A stretch of 64,000 bases of DNA from Cryptosporidium bovis (Eukaryota; Apicomplexa; Conoidasida; Eucoccidiorida; Cryptosporidiidae). Below are positions 49,906 through 61,500 of this stretch, piece after piece. The DNA lies in assembly GCA_009768925.2 (NCBI GenBank), contig VHIT02000027.1, positions 124,001 through 188,000 of the forward strand, in the 5' to 3' direction. The position numbers were made by a program, and so were the translations under genes. The first letter of the stretch is position 1; every line of letters begins with the position of its first letter. Below the pieces are notes generated by a model. The model was not told the origin of the DNA. It saw only the letters and a list, made by a program, of their open reading frames with translations, and ran no database searches.

Positions 49906-49915
49906 TTGCATGCAA
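49906..49915. promoter_or_regulatory. Palindromic AP2-like element TTGCATGCAA
   Basis: This perfect 10-bp palindrome containing GCATGC lies 213 bp upstream of the secreted protein's ATG. Such sites are bound by apicomplexan AP2 factors. Confidence 0.4.
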
Positions 49916-50645
49916 AATACATGAGACAAGACATCCTTCCGTATTATCTTTTTAAATTAATTTACGTGTTAAATTGCAATAAACGTATTACTTATTAATT
50001 AATTAGGGGTAAAAATGTAATGAAAGTGAATAACGCACGATCTCACCTATATTTTGAAATATATATCTTTTCATTTTAAGTAATTCAACCAAGCTTTTAA
50101 TACAAAAAAAAATATTAAGTCGGCACAAACCGCCCAAAGCTTTTTTTGTATTTATTACTATAAATTTGGATTTCAATTACATTAGTTTTTTTTATTAGAA
50201 ATAAACTCGCATGCTTCTAGAAGTAAATTTCATAGGCTTGTTTTTAGTTTTTTTTATTTTTGACTATCTATCCTTGAAAACCTTAAAAAGTAATCTCATT
50301 TTGCACGCACACAGTCACAAAAGTGTTTATTGTTCCTACTTACATACACTGTAGTATGATACTTCGTTAGAGTTCAGAAATATTTTGGGGAGATCTTGTT
50401 ACTTGTGATTTGTTTTCTATCTCCTGCTCATCCACTCAGTTTAGTATCACATATAGCTAACTTTATTGTGGAAACTATCAAGTCTAACATTCTAAAATTG
50501 GGGAAAACAAGGAAGAGCTTATATATTTAAATATATAATGAGGTGTTAACTCGTGTCTTTTAGTTAAATGACGGACATAATTTACTATATTGTTTTTTTG
50601 CAGAGAATAAATGTAATATCAAGAACTTAAAAAGCGTGAAATATG

Positions 50646-50653
50646 TTGGCGCC
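50646..50653. promoter_or_regulatory. E2F-like box TTGGCGCC
   Basis: About 465 bp upstream of the DBP9 ATG. Confidence 0.45.
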
Positions 50654-50967
50654 GAAATGTATTTTTGTTTGAATAAAGTCATACATTACATTAGCTATTT
50701 ACTCCTGTAACACCATATATTGTAGTCGCAATAGAATTTCTTGAATTGTTATATACAGACCTGTGTATTTACGTATTGATTTGATGTTATATACACCAAA
50801 TATCATATTTCTAAAGGTGATTTAATAGAATTGCCCTTAAGTAGAAAATTGATCAGTGTACTCAAATAAATATCATGCTTTTACGAGTTTTAAGAGTAAA
50901 CTTTGTATTCATTCACTTCCTGAATTCACAGCAATAAAATAATTGTTTTATGCAATAGGCCATTAGG

Positions 50968-50974
50968 TTGGCGC
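50968..50974. promoter_or_regulatory. E2F-like box TTGGCGC
   Basis: A second box, 144 bp upstream of the DBP9 ATG. Confidence 0.5.
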
Positions 50975-51118
50975 TGGCTGTTTTATACGTCATTTAAAGG
51001 CAAATGGTTAGAATGACCAAAACAGGTTGATAAATAGGAAATTAGTTCTTTTTTATAGATAACAAGAATTCTCCTATTTAGAACTAACTTTATAAAATTA
51101 TAATTTGAGGTATAAAAT

Positions 51119-53140
51119 ATGGAGGATTGGAATAAGGATAGTGGAAAGTCACTTACATTTTCCAACATTTACGGTTCGATTTTGGACCGTAGATTGGTAC
51201 AATCATTAACGAATAGTAATTTTATAAGGCCTACAAAGGTACAAATTGAGGTAATAAAAAAGGTTATAGAGGGAAAGGATCTGCTTATAAACTCATTTAC
51301 CGGTTCTGGTAAGACTTTGGCCTATGCAATTCCGATATGTCACAGTTTACTAAATACGCAAAGCATTCAAAATAATATATATGCATTAATTTTAGTGCCA
51401 TCCAAAGAGTTGGTTATGCAAACTTACGATGTATTTGAGGAACTTTTGTTGTTTTGTGGAGATTCTATCTCAGTAGGGAAAATATTCGATGCAGACGATA
51501 ACTTGTTACAAAAACAAAAGGACTTTAGGCTTAGCGATTTTAAAAACAACATTTTAATTTCTACTCCAGGTGACATTTTAAAGTATTCAAACTCAAAATT
51601 GAAGGGGTCACTATTCAGAGAAATAACCTACTTGGTCGTTGATGAAGCAGATTTATTGTTTGCATTTGGATATGATAAAGATATGAATAGAGTTCTTGAA
51701 CTTTTACCGAATTCGAAAGACAGAAAGTATCAATGCATACTACTTTCCGCAACACTAACTCAAGAGGTGGATTCCCTCAACAGTATGCTGCTTCACAAAC
51801 CGATATTCATTGATATTAAACCGGATAACAATGAAAATGACATTGAACATATTGACCAAAATGATGGAAGTATTCAGAAAAATCCTTCCTCAAATGGGAT
51901 CCTCAGCGAATACTATACGACTTGCAAGGACGCTGTAGAAAAATGGTTGATGCTATATATTCTATTGAAAATGAATGTGGTTCCAAGGAAATGCTTAATA
52001 TTTGTTTCTATAGTTGATACAGCCTACTCAATTAAATTGTTTTTGGAAAAATTTGGAATTAGTTGTGGCGTACTAACTCAAATTATTCCAGCAGCAACAA
52101 GGAGGATGATAATTCAGTGTTTTAACCAGGGCACTTATGATATACTCGTAGCTTGTGACTCAGAAAATGATAAAAGTAACAATTCCAAGTTAGATAGTTT
52201 ATTCAGGAGTGATTCAATCACCTACAGGGGTGTTGACTACAAGGAAGTCGCTTCAGTCTTTAATTTTGATTGCCCTTCAAATATTAAATCATATATTCAT
52301 CATATTGGAAGAACTGCAAGAGGTGGCTCTTCTGGGGTATCCATAACAATTTTTAATGAGGATATCCCAAATGAAATGGAGATTTTGGAAGGGCTATTAA
52401 ATGATAAAAATAGAAAATTAAATAAACTAAAATTGACCTCTGAAGAGGTCTCTTGTTTTAGATATAGGATTGAAGATTGCATGAGAATATTGACAAAAAG
52501 TAACATTCAGAAGCACAAATTGCAAGAAATACAGGGACTAGTTCTCAATAATACAAGATTGTTAAAATCTGGATACTTTAGTAAACATCCCAGTGACAAA
52601 AACGTTTTGAGATCATATCACAAACACATAACCAATGCAATTAATATAGCAAACTCCGGAAGAGAACATATTAAAAATATACCAGACTATTTATATGATA
52701 TGGTGAACAACAACCTATCAGAGGGATCTAATTCAGGGCTTTGCGATAATGCAGCTTTTTCATTTCCATCTTCCTCAATAAACAAGGTTTATTCCAATAA
52801 TTTAACTAAAAACAATAATTTTAATGAAGGAGGGACTTTAACAGAAAAAGTTAGAGAAGCAATTAAAAAAATGGGTGGTAAAGAGTTTCAATTTGTAAGA
52901 GAAAGTAATCAAAACCCTTTAAATATCACGTGTAGCGCTTCTAGTCGCAACAAAAGAGTGTTTTCCAGAAAACTACAACTAAAAAAAGAACCTAAGGACT
53001 ACAGTGGCACAGTTCCAGACGAACTTCCGGCAATTTCTGGTCGTAAATTATGGAAGTTGAGACATAAGAAACACGTTAAAAAATATAAAGATTTTGTTGA
53101 TGATAACAAATACAGGAAAAAGAGAAAAATAAGACGATGA
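51119..53140 (+). CDS. DBP9: DEAD-box RNA helicase DBP9/DDX56
   Basis: This nucleolar ATP-dependent helicase acts in 60S subunit assembly. Motifs in order: RPTKVQ (Q-type, 38-43), FTGSGKT (60-66), VPSKEL, STPGDI, DEAD (175-178), SAT, and HHIGRTARGG. The DBP9/DDX56 subfamily is indicated by the block FRYRIEDCMRILTKSNIQKHKLQEIQ and by HPSDKNVLRSYHKH with a following DYLYD, which correspond to FRYRAEDVMR and NPRDLQLLRHD. The C-terminus is strongly basic (KLWKLRHKKHVKKYK), typical of rRNA-associated helicases. It has 673 residues. Convergent with RPAP1, only 104 bp apart. Confidence 0.93.
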   Translation: MEDWNKDSGKSLTFSNIYGSILDRRLVQSLTNSNFIRPTKVQIEVIKKVIEGKDLLINSFTGSGKTLAYAIPICHSLLNTQSIQNNIYALILVPSKELVMQTYDVFEELLLFCGDSISVGKIFDADDNLLQKQKDFRLSDFKNNILISTPGDILKYSNSKLKGSLFREITYLVVDEADLLFAFGYDKDMNRVLELLPNSKDRKYQCILLSATLTQEVDSLNSMLLHKPIFIDIKPDNNENDIEHIDQNDGSIQKNPSSNGILSEYYTTCKDAVEKWLMLYILLKMNVVPRKCLIFVSIVDTAYSIKLFLEKFGISCGVLTQIIPAATRRMIIQCFNQGTYDILVACDSENDKSNNSKLDSLFRSDSITYRGVDYKEVASVFNFDCPSNIKSYIHHIGRTARGGSSGVSITIFNEDIPNEMEILEGLLNDKNRKLNKLKLTSEEVSCFRYRIEDCMRILTKSNIQKHKLQEIQGLVLNNTRLLKSGYFSKHPSDKNVLRSYHKHITNAINIANSGREHIKNIPDYLYDMVNNNLSEGSNSGLCDNAAFSFPSSSINKVYSNNLTKNNNFNEGGTLTEKVREAIKKMGGKEFQFVRESNQNPLNITCSASSRNKRVFSRKLQLKKEPKDYSGTVPDELPAISGRKLWKLRHKKHVKKYKDFVDDNKYRKKRKIRR

Positions 53141-53244
53141 ATACTTAGGGAAGAAAATGTACAGTTGTTTTTTTATGCCAAAATGATTACGACTATTTTT
53201 AAGTTACTATATCTAAAATTTGTGATTTTGACTTTACAAGTGTT

Positions 53245-56200
53245 TTAGTTGTCACTTTTCAACTCTTGTAAGAATTTAATATCTTCTTCAAAATTCAAAA
53301 AATTATGAGAATTTGAATTCAATGAATAAATAAATAAGAAAATCAAAAGAACATTTTTATTAATCTCTTTTTTGTATGTTTTAATTGAATTGTATATAAT
53401 GTCATTTACTTTCTTGGCACTAATACAATCGCAATTTAATTGTTTTTCGGAAAAACTTCCATTCAAATTGTTTATTATTCTTCCAACATTAATGTCTTTG
53501 TTGTCGTGAAATAGTAAAAACTTGAGTATTTTTTGGTTTGAAAGTATTCTATATTGAAATTCGGAATTCATAATTAACATCTGAAGTAGATATAAGAACG
53601 TGAAGTAATAGCAATCGAGTACAATTTCTTCGAAAAATAAATTAGAGTCACAAAAGGACGAAATTAGTGTTTCAATAAGCTTTTCTATATATTTGTTATC
53701 TTCGTTATGACTCAAGTCATATATATTTTGAATATATTTATTTTTACTGTCATAAGTTGGTTTTTTTGAAAATAAATCTAACACAACATCTTCAAGTTCC
53801 ATATCTATATCTACATTACAACCAATAAATCCAATTGAAAGTTTAAGAAGAGTAAGAATAAATTCGCCAAGAGATTTAGTGTTTGGTTTATGTTCGGATT
53901 TAGATAAACATAACATTTGATTTATCGAATATTCAAACAAGTATTTTGAGATATATTTCTTAAGTTCGTCTTTAAACTCAATGCTGAAAATATCTTTTAA
54001 CAATCCAAAAAACAGTCCAGAAGAGACGTTCTTAACAGAAAATTCGTCACCTTCGCTTCCAATTAGTGTAAATAGTATGTTAATGGTGTAAATAAACGGA
54101 TTAAACACAAAAATACCACAATTAAAGTCTATATATTTTGAATATTCATCAACTAAAGCCTCATAAAATTCTCCAAAATCCCCTAAATTGTTGTTTACGG
54201 ACTTTAGTAACCAATATGCTACAATTGCATATTCTTGTATAGTCTTGCAATTAAACAATATTACGAGAAGATAATTTTTCACTTCGTCAAAACGGAAGGA
54301 AAAATCAAAATCATTGAATTTAAATAGCAAAATTAAGATTTTCGATGTAATGTAGTTATTATTTGCATTCAAAGGCATGTTACTAGTGGAACATAAACCA
54401 AAATTGACATAACTTTTATTACTATTCCCAAATAGGCATAAGATCAAAACATAAAGAGTGTTATAACACAGTACCTGAATAAATTCTGAGTTTTTTACAA
54501 GTTTGTTATTATAAACCAATAATTGATTATCATAAATACTCAAAATTTCAAAATAACTGTAGTCATAATTATACAGTTGTTCACTATTCAGTTTAACCAA
54601 GTCTTCATTATCAAGACTTTTCCCTTGTTCTTGGGAAATATATTTATAAAATTGTTCAAGAGAGAAATCTAGGAGTAATCTAAAATAGTTTGAATTGATC
54701 TTTTCAACGATATATTTCTTGTAGTTATTAATTTTGTTATAAAGAAGCAATGAATTTGATATTTCTTTCAAGTACGTAGTAACTAAAATAATTGAATAGT
54801 ACTTGCAATAAAACTCATTATTATATAGCAAATCTCCTATGGAAGTCAAACCCAACTCAATTCCTAGTAAAGATCCAGATTCAATCGATATGATTTTTGA
54901 GTCAAATTCAGTTAAATCAATTTCAGACAAATGTTCTTCAATGAGTATATGATAATCAGAAAAAATAGTGAATATTTCATCATTGAATGTATCAAATCCT
55001 GTATTTCCAGTAATAGCTGCACTAAAAAATCTTAAATTTGATATTGTTACCAATAAGAAATTAAAAAATAAAGTAGAATCTTCACTCTTCAAAGCTGCAA
55101 CAAATTTTTGACACAACTTTGGTATGAATTGATTTAATACTTGTACAAATTGCAGATGCTCCTGATGTATATAGTTATTTTTTGAATCGTATGTAATCAC
55201 ATAATAACCAAGCATGTAAAAATGATAAACCAAATAAGAATTTATTGAAGTATTCGGTTTGAGTAGAGTGAGAAAGTGTATTAATTCTTTACAATAGATT
55301 GATAAATCTTCAATGTAAATATTATTTACAAGCATTAATTCAATAATTCTTATACCTTCTACTGATGAAAGTTGTATAGACGAATAAATGCTATTTTCAG
55401 ACTCGTTCGAAGACGAAGTCAAAACAAACAATAAAACTGATCTGATTATCTGAAGAGTTGAATTAATAAACAAATCGTATAGTTCTCTTTTTCTAATATG
55501 AATATTATTTTCTACTTGAATATTATTTTTTGAATTATAAATGGATTGGATATACATCCTTATTAAAATAAGATAACTAAGGAGTAAATCTGAAATTTTA
55601 TTTTTTTCATTGTTTGACATAAATAAAGTTGAAGTGAAGTCAAACAATTCATCTCCGATAGAAGTCAGCATTTCATTAAATGTGCTAAAACATAATCTTT
55701 TATCATTTACGCATCCTCTTTTAACAAAAAGTGACATTAGTCTTATGCTTGATATTCTCGAGTCTAGGGACGCATTTCTGGTTTGCGATATTTTAGACAA
55801 AAAGTAAATGAGTGAGTTTCTTTGAGACTCAATTTCAAAATCATATCTTACTGGTTTAAATTGATAAACTTCCTGCAGCGTATCTCTAAGCAATTCAATT
55901 CTTTTTCCATCAGGTAATTCAAAGTGAATCAAGTGTTCTTCCATTTCTAGATCAAAATATCCAGTATCATTGTTAACATTGCCATTGCACCTTTGATGTT
56001 TTTGAACAAAGTCGATATTTTGATGTATTATATTATTTCTATAATGGTACGGATAACAGTCAACCATGTTATTCATCATTTCAAATACGAACTCTGATGG
56101 TAAGAGGAATAGAAGTAACAAACTATATTTGTCTTGTTTTAATGTTAAATTGTAGTGATAGTTGTAAAAACTACCACAAAGTAAGTTACAAAGAGAAATT

Positions 56201-56955
56201 ACAGAATATTCAGCTGCTCTTGAAACAAATAAATCATGAAAAAGAATATTTAATATTAGATAATGAATGGACAAATCCTCGATTAAATACTTATACCATC
56301 TATGAATTCCATACAAATAACCTAATAGATGTTTGTTGTATATTTTACCATGTTCACGTTCAATAACTATATATTGCCTTATTTTCAAGAAAATATTCCC
56401 CAATGTTCTAACTGAAATACATCTTTGAGATACATTACTACTTTTAGACAAATGCATTAATTCTGGTATTGTATAGCCTTCATGATCACCTTGTTCTGAA
56501 TGATGATGTAACCCTTTGTAATAATGTAAATGATCTTTTTCACTCTTTTCCTCGATATTTCTATTATCGCAAACACAACCTTCAAAGTTAAATCTTAAAC
56601 TATGAAGATTTACGTCTGTCTTTTTTTGATCCAAAAAATCACTTTCATCTTCCCCTATTGGATTTGTCCAACGGAGCTTTAATAAATCATTAACCGTGAA
56701 GTTAAAGTCAAAAGAACTGTTCGAAACTGAGCCTACTTCAGACTTAAACTCATAACGATCGTCCCCTTTACTAGATGAAGAATTAATACTTGGTTTTCCA
56801 TTATTATTCGCATTTCTCCTTACTGCTTTAGGAAAACCTAAATTTGGATGTTTTGCTTTATTAAGTTCAAGATATTCGGCATATTTTTTAATTTCATCTT
56901 CAACAATTATTTCTTCAATCACCTTATAATTGTCTGAATTTTCGTTTGAACTCAT
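53245..56955 (-). CDS. RPAP1: RNA polymerase II-associated protein 1 (RPAP1)
   Basis: RPAP1 helps assemble RNA polymerase II and couples it to Mediator. The 1236-residue protein opens with a short RPAP1_N-like helix (EDEIKKYAEYLELNK). It has VNDLLKLRWTNPIGED, then LRFNFEGCV and the diagnostic LHHHSEQGDHEGYTIPELMHLSKSSNVSQR at about 150-180; animals have [30 protein letters not shown]. The rest is a long helical-repeat region with no catalytic motif. It is intronless. The start is the first ATG. Confidence 0.9.
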   Translation of the reverse strand: MSSNENSDNYKVIEEIIVEDEIKKYAEYLELNKAKHPNLGFPKAVRRNANNNGKPSINSSSSKGDDRYEFKSEVGSVSNSSFDFNFTVNDLLKLRWTNPIGEDESDFLDQKKTDVNLHSLRFNFEGCVCDNRNIEEKSEKDHLHYYKGLHHHSEQGDHEGYTIPELMHLSKSSNVSQRCISVRTLGNIFLKIRQYIVIEREHGKIYNKHLLGYLYGIHRWYKYLIEDLSIHYLILNILFHDLFVSRAAEYSVISLCNLLCGSFYNYHYNLTLKQDKYSLLLLFLLPSEFVFEMMNNMVDCYPYHYRNNIIHQNIDFVQKHQRCNGNVNNDTGYFDLEMEEHLIHFELPDGKRIELLRDTLQEVYQFKPVRYDFEIESQRNSLIYFLSKISQTRNASLDSRISSIRLMSLFVKRGCVNDKRLCFSTFNEMLTSIGDELFDFTSTLFMSNNEKNKISDLLLSYLILIRMYIQSIYNSKNNIQVENNIHIRKRELYDLFINSTLQIIRSVLLFVLTSSSNESENSIYSSIQLSSVEGIRIIELMLVNNIYIEDLSIYCKELIHFLTLLKPNTSINSYLVYHFYMLGYYVITYDSKNNYIHQEHLQFVQVLNQFIPKLCQKFVAALKSEDSTLFFNFLLVTISNLRFFSAAITGNTGFDTFNDEIFTIFSDYHILIEEHLSEIDLTEFDSKIISIESGSLLGIELGLTSIGDLLYNNEFYCKYYSIILVTTYLKEISNSLLLYNKINNYKKYIVEKINSNYFRLLLDFSLEQFYKYISQEQGKSLDNEDLVKLNSEQLYNYDYSYFEILSIYDNQLLVYNNKLVKNSEFIQVLCYNTLYVLILCLFGNSNKSYVNFGLCSTSNMPLNANNNYITSKILILLFKFNDFDFSFRFDEVKNYLLVILFNCKTIQEYAIVAYWLLKSVNNNLGDFGEFYEALVDEYSKYIDFNCGIFVFNPFIYTINILFTLIGSEGDEFSVKNVSSGLFFGLLKDIFSIEFKDELKKYISKYLFEYSINQMLCLSKSEHKPNTKSLGEFILTLLKLSIGFIGCNVDIDMELEDVVLDLFSKKPTYDSKNKYIQNIYDLSHNEDNKYIEKLIETLISSFCDSNLFFEEIVLDCYYFTFLYLLQMLIMNSEFQYRILSNQKILKFLLFHDNKDINVGRIINNLNGSFSEKQLNCDCISAKKVNDIIYNSIKTYKKEINKNVLLIFLFIYSLNSNSHNFLNFEEDIKFLQELKSDN

Positions 56956-57457
56956 TAGTGTATTAAAAATCGTATATTACACAATGTTGTTTTTTAGTCT
57001 GTCTATTATGCAATCAAAACCCATCTAAATGACATTTTATTTGTTTTTGTACTCCCAGATGTTGGCCCGCCTATTCAATTTTCATAAGTGACATTTTATT
57101 CTGTTATAACAGAAATATGAAAAATTATCACATTTTAAACCTAAGAAGAATACTTTAATCCTGAAACTAGCAGATTATGTAAGTTTAGCTGCATTTAGTT
57201 GTAATTAGAGGAATATAATTGAGTATTATTTTTCTTTTATTATTTATTTCACGTTTACTCAAACTCTTATTAATGGGCGCCAGCCCCACATTTATTAATA
57301 AATATGAAATAAGCGAGTTATAAAAATGTATATTGAAAAAAAAGGCTCTATTTGAATATATATATAATAGTACTAATACTGTTTTCTAAAATTATACCTC
57401 AAGATAACTATATCAAGAGAAAAGTGTTACATCAATTGTGTAGTGATTACATAAATA
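56956..57457. other. Divergent promoter region, RPAP1 / RPA3
   Basis: AT-rich. It contains GCCCGCC near 57065 (E2F-like in reverse) toward RPAP1, and GGGCGCC at 57275 toward RPA3. No coding frame. Confidence 0.5.
57274..57282. promoter_or_regulatory. E2F-like box TGGGCGCCA
   Basis: Lies 176 bp upstream of the RPA3 ATG. E2F control of a replication gene would fit the classical role. Confidence 0.5.
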
Positions 57458-57935
57458 ATGCAGAACTCCATTGAGAATGCGAGGTAAGTTAAGAAATCAA
57501 GCAAAAATTGTAATATATTACCTATTACATATCAATGCGGAAGTAACTTTATTAACTAAAAAGGCAAGTTAATAGAGTGAAAAATAATCGTTTTTTTATT
57601 GACTATACCGTTTTAGGAGGGTAAATAAAGAAGAATTGCCTAATTTTATAAACAAGCAAGTCAGATTTGTGGGAAAGGTTCTATCTATTGAAGGAGAAGT
57701 AGCTGTATTAGAAGCTCCAGATGGAGGCACTGTCAGATGCAAAACAATGAGTCCACCACCAAGTACATATGTAGAAGTTATTGCACAAGTAATGCCAGAT
57801 TTGTCGTTAACACAGACAGATTTTATGTTTGACTTAGGGAGTTCATTGAACATGGAATTGGTAAATGAAAGTATCAAGCTTTCTTTTCATCCAAAGCTAA
57901 GGCAACATTGGGAACCTGTTTCAAACTCGAATTGA
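57458..57935 (+). CDS. RPA3: Replication protein A 14-kDa subunit (RPA3), two exons
   Basis: This small OB-fold subunit of the single-strand DNA binding trimer RPA serves in replication and repair. Exon 1 is only 57458-57483 (MQNSIENA plus two bases) and exon 2 is 57617-57935. The spliced start reads MQNSIENARRVNKEELPNFI, which gives the RVN...L..FI..VRFVGKV opening of RPA3 (human [20 protein letters not shown]). LSIEGEVAVLEAPDGG, VEVIAQVMPD and DFMFDLGSSLNMELVNESIKL follow in family order. It has 114 residues, the usual length (121 in human). A reading from the internal TTG at 57636 would lose the first strand. Confidence 0.9.
57484..57616 (+). other. Intron of RPA3 (133 nt)
   Basis: GTAAGT donor directly after GCGAG and CCGTTTTAG acceptor. 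Removal joins AG|G and fuses the 26-nt first coding exon to the OB-fold. Confidence 0.88.
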
Positions 57936-58560
57936 AGTGGTTCTATTACTAACATTGGTAGTTACGTATATAAATGCATAGTGCACTTTCTTTACCTTTG
58001 CGAGTCTCGTATTTTGAATTCAATTGTTCAATTATGTATTTTGGTTACTTGAACAATTAATTTTTGAGATATTATCTGATTGTTAAATAAATATAGAGAA
58101 ATCAATGTTACTTGCCTTTGCTATATTAGTTGAACTCTATAAAATTTAGGTATATATCAAGATTAGAAATAGGGAGAAAGGAATTAACTTAATCATTTTA
58201 ATTTGTGATACGCATAGCAGAGTATTTTTATTAAATAATGTACATATAACTTAAATTTGCATATTTAGATAGTAACTGCCCACAGGATTTTTCGTTAATT
58301 AGGTATATAAATTGCGGGAAAGTTTCTGTGTGAATAAATTAAGTAATAAAACAAATAAAATAGAATCAATGTCCAATAATGAAATTGCGGTGTATCTGTG
58401 GGTTTGAAGAAAATAGTAAACTATATTCAAGTATTGTTTGAAAAAATAATAGAGGGATTTAAAATACCGAGGGTTTAGATAAGCTAAATTATTGATAGGT
58501 TCTCTGTTTTTATCGTTTCTAGGTCATTTAATTTCAAATTTTTTATTCCATTTAGTCATC
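57936..58560. other. Intergenic region upstream of the RNA ligase-like gene
   Basis: AT-rich. No E2F-like box is seen. An in-frame hydrophobic stretch at 58492-58560 starts with TTG, not ATG, and is not taken as coding. Confidence 0.5.
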
Positions 58561-61500
58561 ATGTCTAACAATAGTGATGCTCTGCCAATAAAATTATTAA
58601 AGTACATTACAACTAACAATAGTATTTTTCACGTAGTTTCAAAGGATGTATCCGAAATTACTGATTGTTTAATTGATTATATATGGGACATAGGTGTTAA
58701 AGGTAGAAGAGACGATGAGGACAAACTGTTTGAGGAAAACAGAGAACTGAGAAACATAATTAGAAGAGGGTTTTCACTAGGAATAAAGATTTCCCCATTG
58801 AAGAAAAAGGAGTATGAAGGTATTAGATGGTTTGAATACGACGCTGAATATTTAAATGTATGGATATTGAGAAGGGGTTTCCAAAAATTTAACGACTTGC
58901 CTTATTTACCTCAAGAAAGGGAGAGTCAATTAAAATATCTATTAAAAGGAGACTGTAATAACCTGGGTTTTTTAGCAACTGAGAAGCTTGATGGTGAAAA
59001 TTCACAAATTTCGTACTTTGAACCAACTGATCAGTGGGTTATAGGATCAAAGAACGTCACACTGCTTTGTAGGAATAGACAAGAGTTAAATAGTAAAATT
59101 TATAGTGAAAAGAGATACATATCAGCAAAAAACATAGGTTGTGAATGGTTTAGGTTGTTGGAGGGTTTAATTTCCGAAACGGGTGAAAATTACGGAATTG
59201 AATTAAATAAAACTAAAAAACTATTGGTAGATAATACTCTTTTGGGGGAATTAATATGCGTACATGATAGACAACATGTAATTAATTATCCATATAAAGA
59301 TGCAAAAATAGAGTTTATTGGAATAGTTTCAAAGAATACTCAGGATCAGGTTTGTTATTCTCCAAGTTTATTACATGAACTCCTTCCTTTGTATTTCAGG
59401 AAATATATAGTTGATTTTATAAAACTTCCTTCTCAAAAAGTTTTAGTGGATTACCTAAAGAATCATATTGAAGTAAACGAAGTTATTAAAAGGGGAGTAT
59501 TTGACTCTTCTTTTTATCAAAAGTTTAATTTTACTAGTTTAATTGATATAGATGACTATTTGAGCTTATTACAGTCTGCTGTATATTTATACGAAGAGGA
59601 GATAGAGGGGATAGTGTTATACATAATTAGAGGGGACGAGAATAATATGGTTGTGTTGGATGCATTTAAAGTGAAGACGATAATTTATTCAAATTTAAGA
59701 AGTTTGAGAGAGAAATTGAAACATATATTAACTGTAGATTTTCAAATACTATTGAAATGTGATGAAAGAAACTTAATTAACACACCTGATTTAGAAGACT
59801 CTCTCAAGACTGAGACATTAAAACAATATTGGAGGCCAATATATAATTTCTTATTTTTAAGGCTTCCAGTCTCCGCAGAAATGTTTATTAGAAATTTAAA
59901 TAAAACAAATGCGAAAATACTTTCTTTCTATAAAAAGAAAGAATATGAGGCTATTAGAGAAAAGTTAACAATTTACTTAATTAATTTGGTTCAAAAATAC
60001 AAGATTTTTTTCCAAGACTCCATTATTTATCTACTTTCGTTTATTGTCTTTATTCATTTAAATTCTAAAAGTAAATTGGACTTTACAGAAATAGGAAGAA
60101 ATTTTTTTGATCATTATATTGATTTTGTTTTTCAGGTCAAACAACAAAAATCAATTTCACCAGTAGTTCCCACTAATGAATCTATGCCTGTATCAACTTT
60201 CAGAGATATACCAAAAAATACAACAATTGAGTTAACACTGCCTCCATTTATTTTAACATGGGATGAGATTAAAAGATATATATCAAAAGACTTGTCAATT
60301 TCAGAGGACTTTATTGTTCTTTGTGAGGATCAATGCTTTCTAACAGGAAATGGAGACACTGAAAACATTAAATCTGGCGAGAAATTCAACTCAAATATAA
60401 CTAAAGACAGTAATAGTATTTATGTCAATGTTAGACATAATAAGAATATTAACGATTTATCAGGCGGAGATCTTTCAGCTTTAAACTACAAGTTGAGTTA
60501 TTTAATTGTAAATGAAGAAAAAGTTGAAAATTCTCATATTGAGTATGTTAGATCAAGCATCAGCGTTAAATTTAACAATTTTAATCGTGTTTACAACATA
60601 ATAAAGGACTATTTAGATGGGATAAATATGAAAATAGATCATGAAAGAGAGAAAAAAGCGACACAAGATGAGATAAGTACACATAATAAAAAAGTTATTT
60701 TTAGATTACAAAACATTTGGAAATATTTACCGTGGGAAGAAGACAACAAATATACTTTATCTTCATTGCCAAAGGGGTATGTACTGAATGAAAAAGACTT
60801 TGAACATTTGGTTTATAGTCTAGTTGCATTGGGTGATATAAACTATGTTTTAAAGGCATTTTATTGTTATGGTATAGAAGAAAATTTGCTTAGTATAAGA
60901 AATTCATTTTTGTCTGAGGAAAATGAAAACAATAATAAATTGGAATGCACAGTAGTTTTGTTATCGGGACTTCCTGGATCTGGAAAAAGCTCTATACTTA
61001 GGAGTTACCTAAGAAAAAGATCATTAGAGGAGGATTGTTGTTACTGTGAATCATTTTTAACAACAGGGGAGTTTGAAAATGAAATAAGTACTAACGAAGA
61101 AATGGTCTATTCAATAATAGTAAATTCTGACAAAAAAGAAAACAGTGAATTTGATATTATACTTTATGTTTCAAGTGACGGATGTGTAAATAGAGTTTTT
61201 AAGGGGGATAAATGGGATCATGACTCAATTAATTTTATGAACTCAATAAATTCATTAAATAAAAATGGTTACACGATTAATAATGATGGGGAGGAAAGCT
61301 TTAACATATATGGTCATAAAAAATGGATGAAAGAATTGAAAATAGGAAATAATTCAATGAAATTTATAATTAATTACGTGATTAAACAGTGTGTATATCT
61401 AACAATGGGAGTTAAAAATGAGAATGATAAAAAAACATTTAAAACAGGAATTATAAATAAATTATTGGATAATATTGATTATGCTCCAAATTGGTTAAGG

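Larger units (their letters stand above)
49694..51118. other. Divergent promoter region, secreted protein / DBP9
   Basis: 1.4 kb between divergent starts. The left part (near the secreted protein) carries a TTGCATGCAA palindrome; the right part (near DBP9) carries two E2F-like boxes. No coding frame is convincing. Confidence 0.5.

Noticed and set aside
57636-57935. RPA3 as a single exon starting at TTG (57636)
   Set aside because: TTG is not a normal eukaryotic start here. A GTAAGT/TTTTAG intron supplies an ATG and restores the family N-terminus.
58492-58560. Hydrophobic in-frame stretch before the RNA ligase-like ATG
   Set aside because: It begins with TTG, and a signal peptide would be incompatible with the nucleic-acid enzyme motifs. 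The ATG at 58561 is preferred.
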